Origin: an uncultured Brevibacillus sp.
GTDB taxonomy: Bacteria; Bacillota; Bacilli; Brevibacillales; Brevibacillaceae
Direction of reading: 5' to 3'
Assembly: GCF_947502445.1 (NCBI RefSeq)
Contig: NZ_CANMZW010000019.1
Coordinates: 45,718-109,717 of the forward strand
Length of the DNA stretch: 64,000 bases
Below the pieces are notes generated by a model. The model made no database searches. It saw only the letters and a program-made list of their open reading frames with translations, and was not told the DNA's origin. Positions 44,216 through 53,753 of this stretch are shown here, piece after piece; the first letter of the stretch is position 1; every line of letters starts with the position of its first letter. A program made the translations under genes and the position numbers.

Positions 44216-45580
44216 ATGGTAAAAAATCTTGAAAAAATTGATGACATCATTCTTGAACGGAAGGAACAATATTTAGCACAACTGTTTATTCTACTAAAAC
44301 AAAAAAGCATCAGCACACAAAATGATGGGATTGTGGAATGTGCAGAACTGCTAAAGGGTTTGATGGAGGAGATTGGAATTCAAACTCGTTTAATCGAAAC
44401 CGATGGAAATCCTGTCGTATACGGTGAACTTCTCAAAAATGAAAACGCTTTTACAGTTCTCGTATACGGACATTATGATGTCCAACCAGCGGATCCCATT
44501 GATGAGTGGTTGTCCCCGCCTTTTGAACCTACAATTCGGGATGGGAAAATATTCTGTAGAGGCGCAGGAGATAACAAAGGTCAACTCATGGCCCAAGTAC
44601 TCGCAATCAAAACGTATTTGGATGCATATGGTGAGCTTCCAATCAATGTGAAATTCGTATTTGAGGGAGAAGAAGAGAAAAGCAGTGTCAATCTCCCTTC
44701 CTTTGTCCAAGAAAATAAGGAACTCTTAAAGGCGGATCTGGTATATACATCGGATGGGCCCTCTCATGAGAGTGGAAACCCCCTAATTTTACTGGGAGTT
44801 AGAGGGAACCTCAAAGTACAGTTAACTGCATCAGGAGCTGATTGGGATAATCATTCAGGAAACAAAGGAAATGTCGTTCCTAACCCAGTCTGGAAACTGA
44901 TCGCTTTATTTAACACCCTACGAGATGAAAACGAACATGTATTAATTGAGGGTTTTTATGACAATATCCTTCAACCGACTGAGCATGAGATTCAGCTTCT
45001 AAAGAAGATCCCATATAATCGTGATGACATTGCTAACAAAATCGGATACAAGGATTTGGCTTTGGATGGAGAAACCTATTATCGCCGATTAATGTTTGAA
45101 CCCACGTTTAACATTTCTGGATTTCAGAGTGGATATGGTGGGGAAGGGGTTAAGACCATTATCCCCGCAAAAGCCACAGCGAAAATGGATATACGTTTAG
45201 TCTTGGATCAAGATCCTGAAGACATTTATCAAAAGTTTGTTCGTCATGTCAATAAGCACGCACCTGATATTGATGTAGCATTCATGGGTGCTGTATATCC
45301 ATCCAGGACGAGTCCAAACCACGAACTCGTTAAGATTGTAACAAGTGCCGTTCGGGAGGCTTATCAGCAAGATCCTATTATTCAACCTAGCTTAGGTGGT
45401 AGCTTGCCAGACTATGTATGGACAAAGCTATTAGGACTGCCATCGGTGGTTGTACCTTACGCCAACTTTGATGAGGCGAATCACTCTCCGAACGAGAATC
45501 TGAATATTGATAATTTTTTTAACGGAATAAGATGTACATGCCACGTGATCCATATGCTAGGCAAGCATGTAAAAACATAG
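44216..45580 (+). CDS. M20 family metallopeptidase (dipeptidase/amidase)
   Basis: ATG 44216 follows GAAAGGA by 8 nt; 454 residues. Zinc-site motifs: YGHYDVQPA (His86, Asp88), RGAGDNKGQ (bridging Asp near 119), FVFEGEEE (catalytic Glu pair near 153), YTSDGPS (Asp), and a late DEANHSPNEN His. The group includes carnosinase-like dipeptidases that act on amide bonds of N-acyl amino acids. It is separated by only 23 nt from an AbgT-type transporter that leads into the mdc operon, so its product may be malonate or an amino acid. The substrate cannot be read from sequence. Confidence 0.85.
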   Translation: MVKNLEKIDDIILERKEQYLAQLFILLKQKSISTQNDGIVECAELLKGLMEEIGIQTRLIETDGNPVVYGELLKNENAFTVLVYGHYDVQPADPIDEWLSPPFEPTIRDGKIFCRGAGDNKGQLMAQVLAIKTYLDAYGELPINVKFVFEGEEEKSSVNLPSFVQENKELLKADLVYTSDGPSHESGNPLILLGVRGNLKVQLTASGADWDNHSGNKGNVVPNPVWKLIALFNTLRDENEHVLIEGFYDNILQPTEHEIQLLKKIPYNRDDIANKIGYKDLALDGETYYRRLMFEPTFNISGFQSGYGGEGVKTIIPAKATAKMDIRLVLDQDPEDIYQKFVRHVNKHAPDIDVAFMGAVYPSRTSPNHELVKIVTSAVREAYQQDPIIQPSLGGSLPDYVWTKLLGLPSVVVPYANFDEANHSPNENLNIDNFFNGIRCTCHVIHMLGKHVKT

Positions 45581-45603
45581 AGATTTGAGAGGGCGTGTTT
45601 ACG

Positions 45604-47145
45604 ATGGCTAAATTGCAGCCTAATGAGAAGACCAGTAATGTAATGAATGGAAATATGATGCGGTTTTTAAACATGGTTGAACGTTTAGGTAATCGCATCC
45701 CTCACCCGTTTACGTTATTTCTTTACTTGACTTTATTTGTAATCGTTGTTTCCTGGATTGGCAATTACTTGGACTTGTCTGTTGTTCATCCAAGCAAGGG
45801 GGAAGAGATAGCTGTCAAAAGTTTGGTTTCCAAAGAAGGCCTCGAATATTTCCTAGGATCTATGGTAGATAATTTTACCAGCTTCAAGCCTTTAGGTTTG
45901 GTCTTGGTTATCGCACTCGGTATTGGAATGGCTGACAAGGTAGGATTGTTTGAAGCAACCATAAAAAAAGCCCTCATCAATGCGCCGAAATCATTGATCA
46001 CCTATGCCGTATTATTTATAGGGATTCTAGGAAACTTAGCTTCTGACGCAGCATATGTTATCGTTCCTCCTTTAGCAGCAATGATTTTTTATTCTGTTGG
46101 TCGGCATCCTGTCGCAGGTCTTGCCACAGGGATCGCAGGGGTAGGTTGTGGATTTACTGCAAACTTTTTTATCGCAGGAACGGATGTGCTTTTATCTGGA
46201 ATAACTACAGAGGTATCCAAAGCCATTGATCCTACCGTCGTGGTAACCCCAGTAGATAACTGGTTCTTTATGAGCGCTTCCGTAGTGCTGCTTACGATTG
46301 TTGGAGCTTTTGTTACAGACAAGATTATAGAACCGCGCCTGGGAACCTACCAAGAGGACGTTATTCAAGAAAAAATGGCCAGTATAACTCCTCTAGAGAA
46401 CAAAGCGCTTCGGAATACGTTGCTGGTTGCTTTAGTGTTTATCTGTTTTGTTGTTTTGATTGTATTTATACCAAACTCACCTCTTCGCGGAGAAAATGGT
46501 TCTATCATGGAATCGCCGTTTATGTCAGGCATTATTGTATTCATTTTGGCTTTCTTCCTCCTTACCGGATACACTTATGGTCGTACAATGGGGGTTATTA
46601 AAAAGGCTGAAGATGCAATCAATTTCATGTCTCAATCAATAAAGGACATGTCTGGATTTGTTGTCCTGGTTTTCGTTGTATCACAGTTTATTGCTTTTCT
46701 TAATTGGAGCAATGTCACTGTATGGCTCGCTGTTAAAGGAGCAGATTTACTAAAGACGATTCAGCTTGATGGGCTACCTCTCATCATTGTATTTGTACTT
46801 GTTTCGACCCTGCTCAATTTGCTTATCACTAGTGGTTCTGCCCAATGGTCCATTATGGCTCCTATTTTTGTTCCTATGTTCATGTTAATGGACTTTCATC
46901 CAGCGTTTGTTCAAGTTGCATTTCGAATCGGGGACTCCGCTACCAACTTCATCACGCCCATGCAGCCTTTCGTAGCTGTAATGTTAGCCTTTTTGGTTCG
47001 ATACGATAAAAAAGCCGGTCTAGGAACACATATAGCCCTGATCCTTCCCTATACTGTAGCTTTCTTGATCGCTTGGATTGCCATGCTGTGTATCTTTGCT
47101 ATTTTCGAGATCCCTGTAGGACCAGGTGTTTCTATGCATTTGTAA
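45604..47145 (+). CDS. AbgT-family transporter
   Basis: ATG 45604 lies 10 nt after GAGAGGG and gives 513 residues with about 11-13 membrane helices. The early NRIPHPFTLFLYLTLFVIVV, VGRHPVAGLATGIAGVGCGF, and the late SGSAQWSIMAPIFVPMF, RIGDSATNFITPMQPF are hallmarks of the AbgT family. The best-known member imports p-aminobenzoyl-glutamate and some act as drug exporters. Here it stands between an M20 amidase and mdcA and could import an N-acyl amino acid or malonate. Confidence 0.85.
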   Translation: MAKLQPNEKTSNVMNGNMMRFLNMVERLGNRIPHPFTLFLYLTLFVIVVSWIGNYLDLSVVHPSKGEEIAVKSLVSKEGLEYFLGSMVDNFTSFKPLGLVLVIALGIGMADKVGLFEATIKKALINAPKSLITYAVLFIGILGNLASDAAYVIVPPLAAMIFYSVGRHPVAGLATGIAGVGCGFTANFFIAGTDVLLSGITTEVSKAIDPTVVVTPVDNWFFMSASVVLLTIVGAFVTDKIIEPRLGTYQEDVIQEKMASITPLENKALRNTLLVALVFICFVVLIVFIPNSPLRGENGSIMESPFMSGIIVFILAFFLLTGYTYGRTMGVIKKAEDAINFMSQSIKDMSGFVVLVFVVSQFIAFLNWSNVTVWLAVKGADLLKTIQLDGLPLIIVFVLVSTLLNLLITSGSAQWSIMAPIFVPMFMLMDFHPAFVQVAFRIGDSATNFITPMQPFVAVMLAFLVRYDKKAGLGTHIALILPYTVAFLIAWIAMLCIFAIFEIPVGPGVSMHL

Positions 47146-47230
47146 ATGATGTCTAAAAAGAACAGAATACTTTCTGATCAAGGGTTTCAATCCGACGGAT
47201 AAAATTCGGCTTTGGAAGGGGTGCAACATT

Positions 47231-48892
47231 ATGAACGAGCAAGGACGAGATCAAGTATATGGAAGATCATGGACGACACGCCGAGATCAGAAGGATAACC
47301 GTTTAAAGAAAATCAAAAGCTTCATGAAAGGTCGTGTACTTCCTACAGAACGCATCGTGGACGCCCTGGAGTCTTTGCTGGCACCTGGGGATCGAGTGGT
47401 TTTGGAAGGGAACAATCAGAAACAGGCGACTTTTTTATCTCATGCGCTATCAATGGTAGATCCAAAAAAAGTAAACCATCTGCACATGATCATGTCCAGC
47501 GTTTCCCGTCCGGAACACCTTGATCTATTCGAAAAAGAGATCGCAAAAAAATTGGACTTTGCCTATTCTGGTCCACAAAGCCTCCGTATCTCACAAATGA
47601 TTGAGGATGGGCAACTGGAGATCGGGTCTATTCATACGTACCTGGAGTTATATGCCCGGATGTTTGTCGACCTCATACCCAATGTCGCGCTCGTAGCTGC
47701 TGACAAAGCCGATGGAGCAGGAAATCTCTATACCGGTCCAAACACAGAGGAGACGCCAACCATCGTTGAAGCGACCGCGTTTCGCAACGGCATCGTCATT
47801 GTACAGGTCAATGAAATTGTTGACGAACTACCGCGTGTTGATATCCCTGCATCCTGGGTTGATATTGTTGTCAAAGCGGACAAGCCTTATCAATTAGAGG
47901 CTTTGTTCACCAGAGATCCTCGATTGATAACAGAAACGCAAATTCTGATGGCCATGATTGCCATTAGAGGCGTGTACGAACGTCATGAAGTACAATCACT
48001 GAATCATGGAGTCGGGTTTAATACAGCGGCGATTGAATTACTATTGCCAACCTACGGTGAAAAACTCGGTCTCCGTGGGAAGATATGTAAACACTGGGCT
48101 CTTAATCCCCACCCCACGCTGATTCCTGCTATTGAGAGTGGCTGGGTCGAAAGTATACATTGCTTTGGCGGGGAGGTAGGAATGGAGGAGTATACGGCGG
48201 CACGCCCTGATGTTTTTTTCACAGGTTCTGATGGCAGCTTGCGCTCGAACCGCGCCTACTCCCAGATGGCCGGTCTATATGGAGTGGATCTGTTTATTGG
48301 CTCCACGCTTCAAATGGACGCTGTCGGAAATTCTTCAACAGTTACGTCTGGGCGACTGACAGGCTTCGGCGGTGCACCCAATATGGGCCATGATCCTCGT
48401 GGACGCCGCCACGCAACTCCAGCTTGGCTGAATATGATCTCCGAGGAAGCTGACATCGTAAGAGGAAAGAAACTCGTTGTCCAAATGGTAGAAACCTTCC
48501 AAAAAGGTGACCAACCCACTTTGGTGCCATCTTTGGACGCAGTAGAGGTTGGGCAGGATGCCCATATGCCCATTGCACCCGTTATGATCTATGGGGACGA
48601 TGTAACTCATGTTGTAACGGAAGAAGGGGTTGCCTATCTCTATAAAGCAAGCGACCTCGAAGAACGTAAATTAGCGATTGCTGCTGTTGCTGGAGTCTCA
48701 CCCCTTGGTATTCATCATGACCTGTCTATAAACGATCGGCTCCGCAGTGATGGTTTAGTGGCTTTTCCAGAAGACCTGGGAATCCGTCGCACCGACGCAA
48801 AGCGCTCTTTGTTGGCAGCAAAAAGTATAGAGGATTTGGTTGACTGGTCGGGAGGCCTTTACAAACCACCAGCGAAATTTCGGAGTTGGTAA
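47231..48892 (+). CDS. mdcA: Malonate decarboxylase alpha subunit (acetyl-S-ACP:malonate ACP transferase)
   Basis: The 553-residue protein is a full-length MdcA: DRVVLEGNNQKQATFLSHAL near the start, HLHMIMSSVSRPEHLDLFEK, LYTGPNTEETPTIVEATAF, CFGGEVGMEEY and the C-terminal SPLGIHHDLSINDR. MdcA moves the acyl carrier from acetate to malonate, starting each turnover. ATG 47231 follows GGAAGGGG. No terminator separates it from the AbgT gene 85 nt upstream, so one transcript is likely. Confidence 0.95.
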   Translation: MNEQGRDQVYGRSWTTRRDQKDNRLKKIKSFMKGRVLPTERIVDALESLLAPGDRVVLEGNNQKQATFLSHALSMVDPKKVNHLHMIMSSVSRPEHLDLFEKEIAKKLDFAYSGPQSLRISQMIEDGQLEIGSIHTYLELYARMFVDLIPNVALVAADKADGAGNLYTGPNTEETPTIVEATAFRNGIVIVQVNEIVDELPRVDIPASWVDIVVKADKPYQLEALFTRDPRLITETQILMAMIAIRGVYERHEVQSLNHGVGFNTAAIELLLPTYGEKLGLRGKICKHWALNPHPTLIPAIESGWVESIHCFGGEVGMEEYTAARPDVFFTGSDGSLRSNRAYSQMAGLYGVDLFIGSTLQMDAVGNSSTVTSGRLTGFGGAPNMGHDPRGRRHATPAWLNMISEEADIVRGKKLVVQMVETFQKGDQPTLVPSLDAVEVGQDAHMPIAPVMIYGDDVTHVVTEEGVAYLYKASDLEERKLAIAAVAGVSPLGIHHDLSINDRLRSDGLVAFPEDLGIRRTDAKRSLLAAKSIEDLVDWSGGLYKPPAKFRSW

Positions 48893-48893
48893 T

Positions 48894-49745
48894 ATGATCG
48901 AATATTCTGTCCCATGGAGGAATGCTGATTCATGTAGCTCATGGCTCGCTGATCTAGTCACAAAAGCACTGATAGATGAAGCAGAGCTTACACCAAAGCC
49001 GGGCTTGGTCGATATGGAAACGGTAGGAGCGCATACGGACTTAACTATTGATCTGATGCGACTCTCTGCAAAAGCCTTGAATAGAACATTTGCGGAGATG
49101 GCACGTGTTGCCTTTCGAAATAAGCCGAATCAAGAACTGCGAGAGCAATTAGCGAGGATTGGCCGTGAAGGTGAAGAAGTGATGTTGGAAGCAACAGGAG
49201 GAACGAATACGCATCGCGGGGCAATCTGGGCTCTTGGTCTTTTGATCGCCGCTGCGGCAATCACTGGACCTCATACCACTCCAAAAGAGATCGCAACTCT
49301 TGCTGGCAAGATTGCACGTTATCCGGATCGGTTTGCTCCCGTAAAATCTACAAATGGAACACGAGTTCGGCAAACATACATGGTATCTGGGGCTATTGGA
49401 GAGGCACATCAGGGGTTCCCAAACGTAATTAACATCGGATTGCCGGCTTTGCAGTCATCCCGTGATCGTGGCATTCCCGAGAGCAAAGCACGATTGGATG
49501 CTCTGCTTGCGATAATAGCGGGTCTTGATGACACTTGTCTGTTGCACCGAGGCGGTATGGAAGCGCTCCATTTTGCAAAGCAAGGGGCCAGGCATGTGCT
49601 TGTATTAGGTGGAACGTCTACCGAAGAAGGCGAGGTTGCGCTTCAGCAACTAGATACAGGTCTCATCGCCCGTAATGCTTCGCCTGGTGGAAGTGCTGAT
49701 CTACTCGCAGCTACGTTGTTTTTAGATCATTTTTTGAGAGATTGA
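48894..49745 (+). CDS. mdcB: Triphosphoribosyl-dephospho-CoA synthase
   Basis: ATG 48894 (CGGAG upstream) lies 1 nt after mdcA and gives 283 residues. The CitG/MdcB family signatures are TPKPGLVDMETVGAHTDLTI, EATGGTNTHRGAIWALGLL, GFPNVINIGLPAL and DDTCLLHRGGMEAL. The enzyme makes the dephospho-CoA-derived prosthetic group precursor of the acyl carrier MdcC from dephospho-CoA and ATP. Confidence 0.9.
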   Translation: MIEYSVPWRNADSCSSWLADLVTKALIDEAELTPKPGLVDMETVGAHTDLTIDLMRLSAKALNRTFAEMARVAFRNKPNQELREQLARIGREGEEVMLEATGGTNTHRGAIWALGLLIAAAAITGPHTTPKEIATLAGKIARYPDRFAPVKSTNGTRVRQTYMVSGAIGEAHQGFPNVINIGLPALQSSRDRGIPESKARLDALLAIIAGLDDTCLLHRGGMEALHFAKQGARHVLVLGGTSTEEGEVALQQLDTGLIARNASPGGSADLLAATLFLDHFLRD

Positions 49746-49783
49746 TCTAAAAGATAAAAATTAGCAATAGGAGGTGCCTTTGG

Positions 49784-50077
49784 ATGGAACAATTGATGTT
49801 TGAATATAACGCAAGTAAAAAAGTGTCACGCCGTGCACATGTTGGAGTGGCGGGTTCAGGTGACTTGGAAATCTTGATCGAACCATGTCAAGAGCTACGT
49901 GCTTATGTGGTGATTCGTACTCAATCAAATGGGTTTGAAGAAACGTGGAAAGCTGTACTGGATCGCTTTTTTACCATCTACGATTTGGCTGTGTCCATTG
50001 AAATCAATGACTTTGGAGCAACACCTGGCGTAGTATCGCTTCGATTGGCACAAGCTGTGGAGGTGCTTCAATCTTGA
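49784..50077 (+). CDS. mdcC: Malonate decarboxylase acyl carrier protein (delta subunit)
   Basis: The 97-residue protein has the carrier attachment region VGVAGSGDLEILIEP with Ser25 as the expected site of the phosphoribosyl-dephospho-CoA group, and NDFGATPGVVSLRLAQAVE near the end. ATG 49784 follows AGGAGG. It overlaps the next gene by 4 nt (TTGA). Confidence 0.9.
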   Translation: MEQLMFEYNASKKVSRRAHVGVAGSGDLEILIEPCQELRAYVVIRTQSNGFEETWKAVLDRFFTIYDLAVSIEINDFGATPGVVSLRLAQAVEVLQS

Positions 50078-51795
50078 ATCACATCTACTTAAAACATAGC
50101 TTCATCGAATTAAATGCTAGAGAGAAAGCTGCGGCGGTTCTCGACCCAGATACGTTTCGCGAGATCCTCGGACCCTTTGATCGATTAGAGTCGCCTCACC
50201 TCGCTCTTCAAAGCATTGTTCCACAAAGTGATGATGGTGTCGTCATAGCTCGTGGCTTCATCAATGGAGATTCCGCAGTCGTTATTGCCATCGAAGGTGA
50301 CTTTCAAGGCGGTGGTATTGGTGAAGTTTCAGGTGCCAAGATTGCAGCGGCACTGGAACAAGCGTTGAAAGACAATGAAGGTGGCATTCGTACGAGACCT
50401 GTATTGTTGCTAGAAACAGGGGGCGTGAGATTACAGGAAGGAAACTATGGGTTACTGGCCATTGCAGAGATACAAGCTGCCATTGTTTCATTGCGTCGTT
50501 ACGTACCAGTCGTATGTGTCGTGTCCGGAATGATCGGTTGCTTTGGTGGCATGTCAATTACGGCTGCTTTATGCACGACTCTGATCATGACACGTCAAGG
50601 ACGGTTGGAACTAAACGGACCTGAAGTCATTGAACAAGAAGCAGGAATTCTGGAGTTCGATTCGCGTGACCGTCAGTTAATCTGGAGTACGGTCGGTGGC
50701 GAGCAGCGATTTGAAACCGGTTTTGCTGATACCTTGGTCAGTGACGATGTGGCGGAAATTTATGAGGCTGTTCGTGATGCTTGTCAACGAGAGGTGTCCT
50801 TAGAGGCACGTAGTTCTCAGGTGGAACGGTTTCTTTCTCGGCTAGCCGTTATTGACCCATCTACTCCTGTCGATGGTTCCCTGTTACGAACCCTGTGGGG
50901 ACGAGATCAAAAGGAAGATGTCTCCCATACAGAGGAAAGGTTGAGGCGACTGGAGGAAGTGTGGCTCCAGACAGAAACGAACGATGTACTGAGTCGTGGA
51001 CGGAAGTGGTTCGAAGCGTTGACCGGCGTAACGAAATCGGAAAAGGGAGGAGCGCCGTCCGTTTTGTGTGCAGATGCATCCTTAGGTGAAGAGTATGTAC
51101 GTTATATTTCTGTCGTTCCCAATCCAGCAAATCGGTTCCCACGTGCTCGTCATGGTGAGGTAGGGTTGGACGAGGGCTGGACGATTGCAAGATATGTTCG
51201 TGATACTATCCAAGCTGATCAAGATGGAAAGCGACGGGCGATCGTTGCCATTGTCGACGTGCCGAGTCAAGCTTATGGCTACCGGGAGGAATTACTGGGT
51301 ATTCATTTGGCTTGTGCTGCAGCGGCAGACGCGTATGCATCTGCTCGACTGGCTGGACATCCTGTCATTGCGTTCCTTGTTGGAAACGCCATCTCAGGTG
51401 CTTTCCTTGCTCATGGACTACAGGCGAACCGCATTCTAGCACTTGATGATCCTGATGTTGTGGTACAAGTGATGTCGCAAAAATCTGCCGCTCGTGTCAC
51501 CCGTAGATGCATTGAAGAACTAGAAGAAGTGGCAGCAAAGATACCAGCTACTGCCTATGATATACGTTCGTTTGCTTCCCTAGGTTCCTTGCACGAGTTA
51601 CTGGAGGACGTGGCTGCCGATGAGCCTGCTCAATCAGACATAGATACCGTGAAAAGAAAAATCATAAATACGATTTCTGAAGTACGATCAAGTGCAAGGG
51701 ATTTAAGTAATCGCCTGGTTTCTGATCATGCTCAAAAGGGACGAGCCGCATCTATCGAAGTGCGTGTCCGCCTGGCAGCGCAATGGAATTCTTAG
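50074..51795 (+). CDS. mdcDE: Fused malonate decarboxylase beta and gamma subunits
   Basis: TTG 50074 starts inside the mdcC stop. Residues 1-280 are MdcD (beta): FINGDSAVVIAIEGDFQGGG, VLLLETGGVRLQEGNYG, GCFGGMSITAALCTTLIMT, a carboxyltransferase/crotonase-like fold that decarboxylates malonyl-S-ACP. Residues 320-573 are MdcE (gamma): DVPSQAYGYREELLGIHLAC, VGNAISGAFLAHGLQANRIL, FASLGSLHEL. In many bacteria these are two genes; here one 573-residue chain holds both, joined by a Glu-rich helical linker (HTEERLRRLEEVWLQTE). Activity should be normal. Confidence 0.9.
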   Translation: MNHIYLKHSFIELNAREKAAAVLDPDTFREILGPFDRLESPHLALQSIVPQSDDGVVIARGFINGDSAVVIAIEGDFQGGGIGEVSGAKIAAALEQALKDNEGGIRTRPVLLLETGGVRLQEGNYGLLAIAEIQAAIVSLRRYVPVVCVVSGMIGCFGGMSITAALCTTLIMTRQGRLELNGPEVIEQEAGILEFDSRDRQLIWSTVGGEQRFETGFADTLVSDDVAEIYEAVRDACQREVSLEARSSQVERFLSRLAVIDPSTPVDGSLLRTLWGRDQKEDVSHTEERLRRLEEVWLQTETNDVLSRGRKWFEALTGVTKSEKGGAPSVLCADASLGEEYVRYISVVPNPANRFPRARHGEVGLDEGWTIARYVRDTIQADQDGKRRAIVAIVDVPSQAYGYREELLGIHLACAAAADAYASARLAGHPVIAFLVGNAISGAFLAHGLQANRILALDDPDVVVQVMSQKSAARVTRRCIEELEEVAAKIPATAYDIRSFASLGSLHELLEDVAADEPAQSDIDTVKRKIINTISEVRSSARDLSNRLVSDHAQKGRAASIEVRVRLAAQWNS

Positions 51796-52433
51796 TGCAT
51801 GATCTGCTAAAAATTAGCCACACTGCGTGTATTGTCAGTAATGAAGAAATACCAAAATGGGTGCAGGAAGCGTTGCTTCGGGCTCCGTGGGTTGTTGTTC
51901 GTCGAGCGCCACCTCAGAATGGAATGATTCCGGTCGGAGTTCGTGGCGAAAATCGAAATCAGCGTTTCGGTGCCTATATTCCATCTTCTGCAATAGTAAT
52001 GAAAGTCACGCCAGAACAACTAGTCTCACTGGCCGGCTGGAGAACGAGCGTACGGTTTACTGCCATTCGAGCTTTCCAGATACTCGATATCGTTTCTTTT
52101 TATTATAGTCGTTATGATTGGTCATGGGGAATCACAGGTAGTGTCGGTTTCGAACTGGCAAGTTCGATACCGACTGCTCATCCCAACAGTGATCTGGACA
52201 TAGTAATCCGAATGCCACAACCGCTTGATAAGGAGACTGCAGGCGTTCTCCTCGGTTGGAATACTCGACTCCCCATTCGAATAGATGTCCAGCTTGAAAC
52301 TCCCTTTGGAGCGGTTGCACTTGCCGAGTATGCTCGAAATGAAGACCAGGTACTGCTTCGTACAAGCTATGGTCCTAAATTGGTGAACTCCCCGTGGTCT
52401 ATCGTAACTCATAATCAGGAGGATGGAAGATGA
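51783..52433 (+). CDS. mdcG: Phosphoribosyl-dephospho-CoA transferase (holo-ACP synthase)
   Basis: ATG 51783 lies within the last codons of mdcDE (13-nt overlap). The 216-residue protein has the MdcG pattern: VRRAPPQNGMIPVGVRGENR, then WGITGSVGFELASSIPTAH, NSDLDIVIR with the nucleotidyltransferase-like GS...D-x-D metal site, and RIDVQLETPFGAVALAEYA. It attaches the prosthetic group to MdcC. Confidence 0.85.
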   Translation: MEFLVHDLLKISHTACIVSNEEIPKWVQEALLRAPWVVVRRAPPQNGMIPVGVRGENRNQRFGAYIPSSAIVMKVTPEQLVSLAGWRTSVRFTAIRAFQILDIVSFYYSRYDWSWGITGSVGFELASSIPTAHPNSDLDIVIRMPQPLDKETAGVLLGWNTRLPIRIDVQLETPFGAVALAEYARNEDQVLLRTSYGPKLVNSPWSIVTHNQEDGR

Positions 52434-53359
52434 GTGCTGTGTTTCTCTTTCCTGGCCAGGGTTCTCAACAGACAGGCATGCTTCATCATTTGCCTGATCA
52501 CCCGATTATCGAAGCAACTCTTCATGAAGCAAGTGAGGTATTGGAAGCAGATATTTATACACTCGATTCAGAAAGGTCACTTTCCTCTACGGTTGCGGTT
52601 CAACTTGCCTTACTTATTTCCGGAGTAGCTACAGCCCGTGCTTTACGGGCTGAAGGAGCATCACCGGATTTGGTAGCCGGGCATTCTGTGGGAGCATTCA
52701 GTGCGGCTGTCATTGCAAATGTACTAGAATTCAAAGATGCGCTATACCTTGTTAAGCTGCGTGCCATGCTGATGGAGAATGCTTATCCAGGGGGGTATGG
52801 GATGGGCGTTGTGGTAGGTCTCAATAAACGTCAATTATCTGGAATAATCCAACAAGAATGTACGCAAGAGGAACCAGTTTACATGGCTAATCTGAATGCA
52901 CCTCAACAAATTACCGTTTCAGGTGCGATTGCCGGCCTCGAACGAGTTTTTACATCCGCGCGCCTGTCAGGTGCTCGAAGGGCTCAGTTGTTGAATGTAA
53001 GCGTTCCTTCGCATTGCCAGTTGCTAAATCAAGTATCAGAAGAGCTAATGTCTGCCTTGGAAAAGACGGCCATACGTGAACCGATTGTCCCTTACGCAGC
53101 AAACGTTCATGCACGTATTCTCAAAGACGCTGGGGCCATCAGGACCGATCTCGCATTAAGCGTTGCCAAACCTGTGCGGTGGCACGATGCCACTACGCTA
53201 TTATATGAATTGGGGGCCAGGCTATTTGTAGAAATGTCACCAGGTCACGTCTTGACAGGCTTAGCTGCTCTGGAATTTCCGAATGCTCGCTCTGTTTCGC
53301 TCAGCAATAGCGGATTTGAGAACGTCAAAATTTTGATATTGCGAGAGAAAGAACTGTAA
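52430..53359 (+). CDS. mdcH: Malonyl-CoA:ACP transacylase of malonate decarboxylase
   Basis: The 309-residue protein overlaps mdcG by 4 nt (ATGA) and is a FabD-like acyltransferase: FLFPGQGSQQTGML, the nucleophile Ser86 in AGHSVGAFSA, and SVPSHCQLLNQVSEEL with the later His. It primes the holo-carrier with malonyl, later exchanged for acetyl/malonyl turnover. It closes the mdc operon and is followed by a terminator. Confidence 0.9.
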   Translation: MSAVFLFPGQGSQQTGMLHHLPDHPIIEATLHEASEVLEADIYTLDSERSLSSTVAVQLALLISGVATARALRAEGASPDLVAGHSVGAFSAAVIANVLEFKDALYLVKLRAMLMENAYPGGYGMGVVVGLNKRQLSGIIQQECTQEEPVYMANLNAPQQITVSGAIAGLERVFTSARLSGARRAQLLNVSVPSHCQLLNQVSEELMSALEKTAIREPIVPYAANVHARILKDAGAIRTDLALSVAKPVRWHDATTLLYELGARLFVEMSPGHVLTGLAALEFPNARSVSLSNSGFENVKILILREKEL

Positions 53360-53457
53360 AAACGAGACACGTCATCTGACCTCACGGATAGTCATTCTGT
53401 TGTACAGTATTCATGGTGAAAAGCGCATGGAGTAATAAAATCGAATTTATATGGATA

Positions 53458-53497
53458 AAGTGGTGCTTCCAAATGAGGAGGGCTCCACTTTTTTTAA
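53458..53497 (+). terminator. Terminator of the mdc operon
   Basis: AAAGTGGTGC (53458-53467) pairs with GCTCCACTTT at 53483-53492 with one mismatch, followed by a run of Ts. Confidence 0.75.
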
Positions 53498-53690
53498 CGT
53501 ATAAGAAAGTAATAAGAAAGCACCTTACGTCTGTCCTCCGATCAAATGATTAGTTAAGAAAACAGCTGTGCTGTTGTGGTTAACCTGTTTGCTAGCTCAA
53601 AAAGAATAATAGTAATCGAGGACTTTAGTTTAGGGTCCAAAACTACCACTTCTTTTAGGTATTCGTCAAACAGAGTTTGTGGAATCGTCA

Positions 53691-53721
53691 TTGACCTTGA
53701 CACATTGTTATAGCATAGAAT
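53691..53721 (+). promoter_or_regulatory. MerR-type promoter before the first aguA
   Basis: TTGACC (53691-53696) and TAGAAT (53716-53721) are 19 bp apart; the spacer starts TTGACACATTG. The second aguA has the same elements at 57710-57740. The 19-bp spacing is characteristic of MerR-activated promoters and a MerR gene lies inside the cluster. Confidence 0.75.
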
Positions 53722-53753
53722 GGGTTTCACATTCGGAGAAGGAGTGAAACCTT

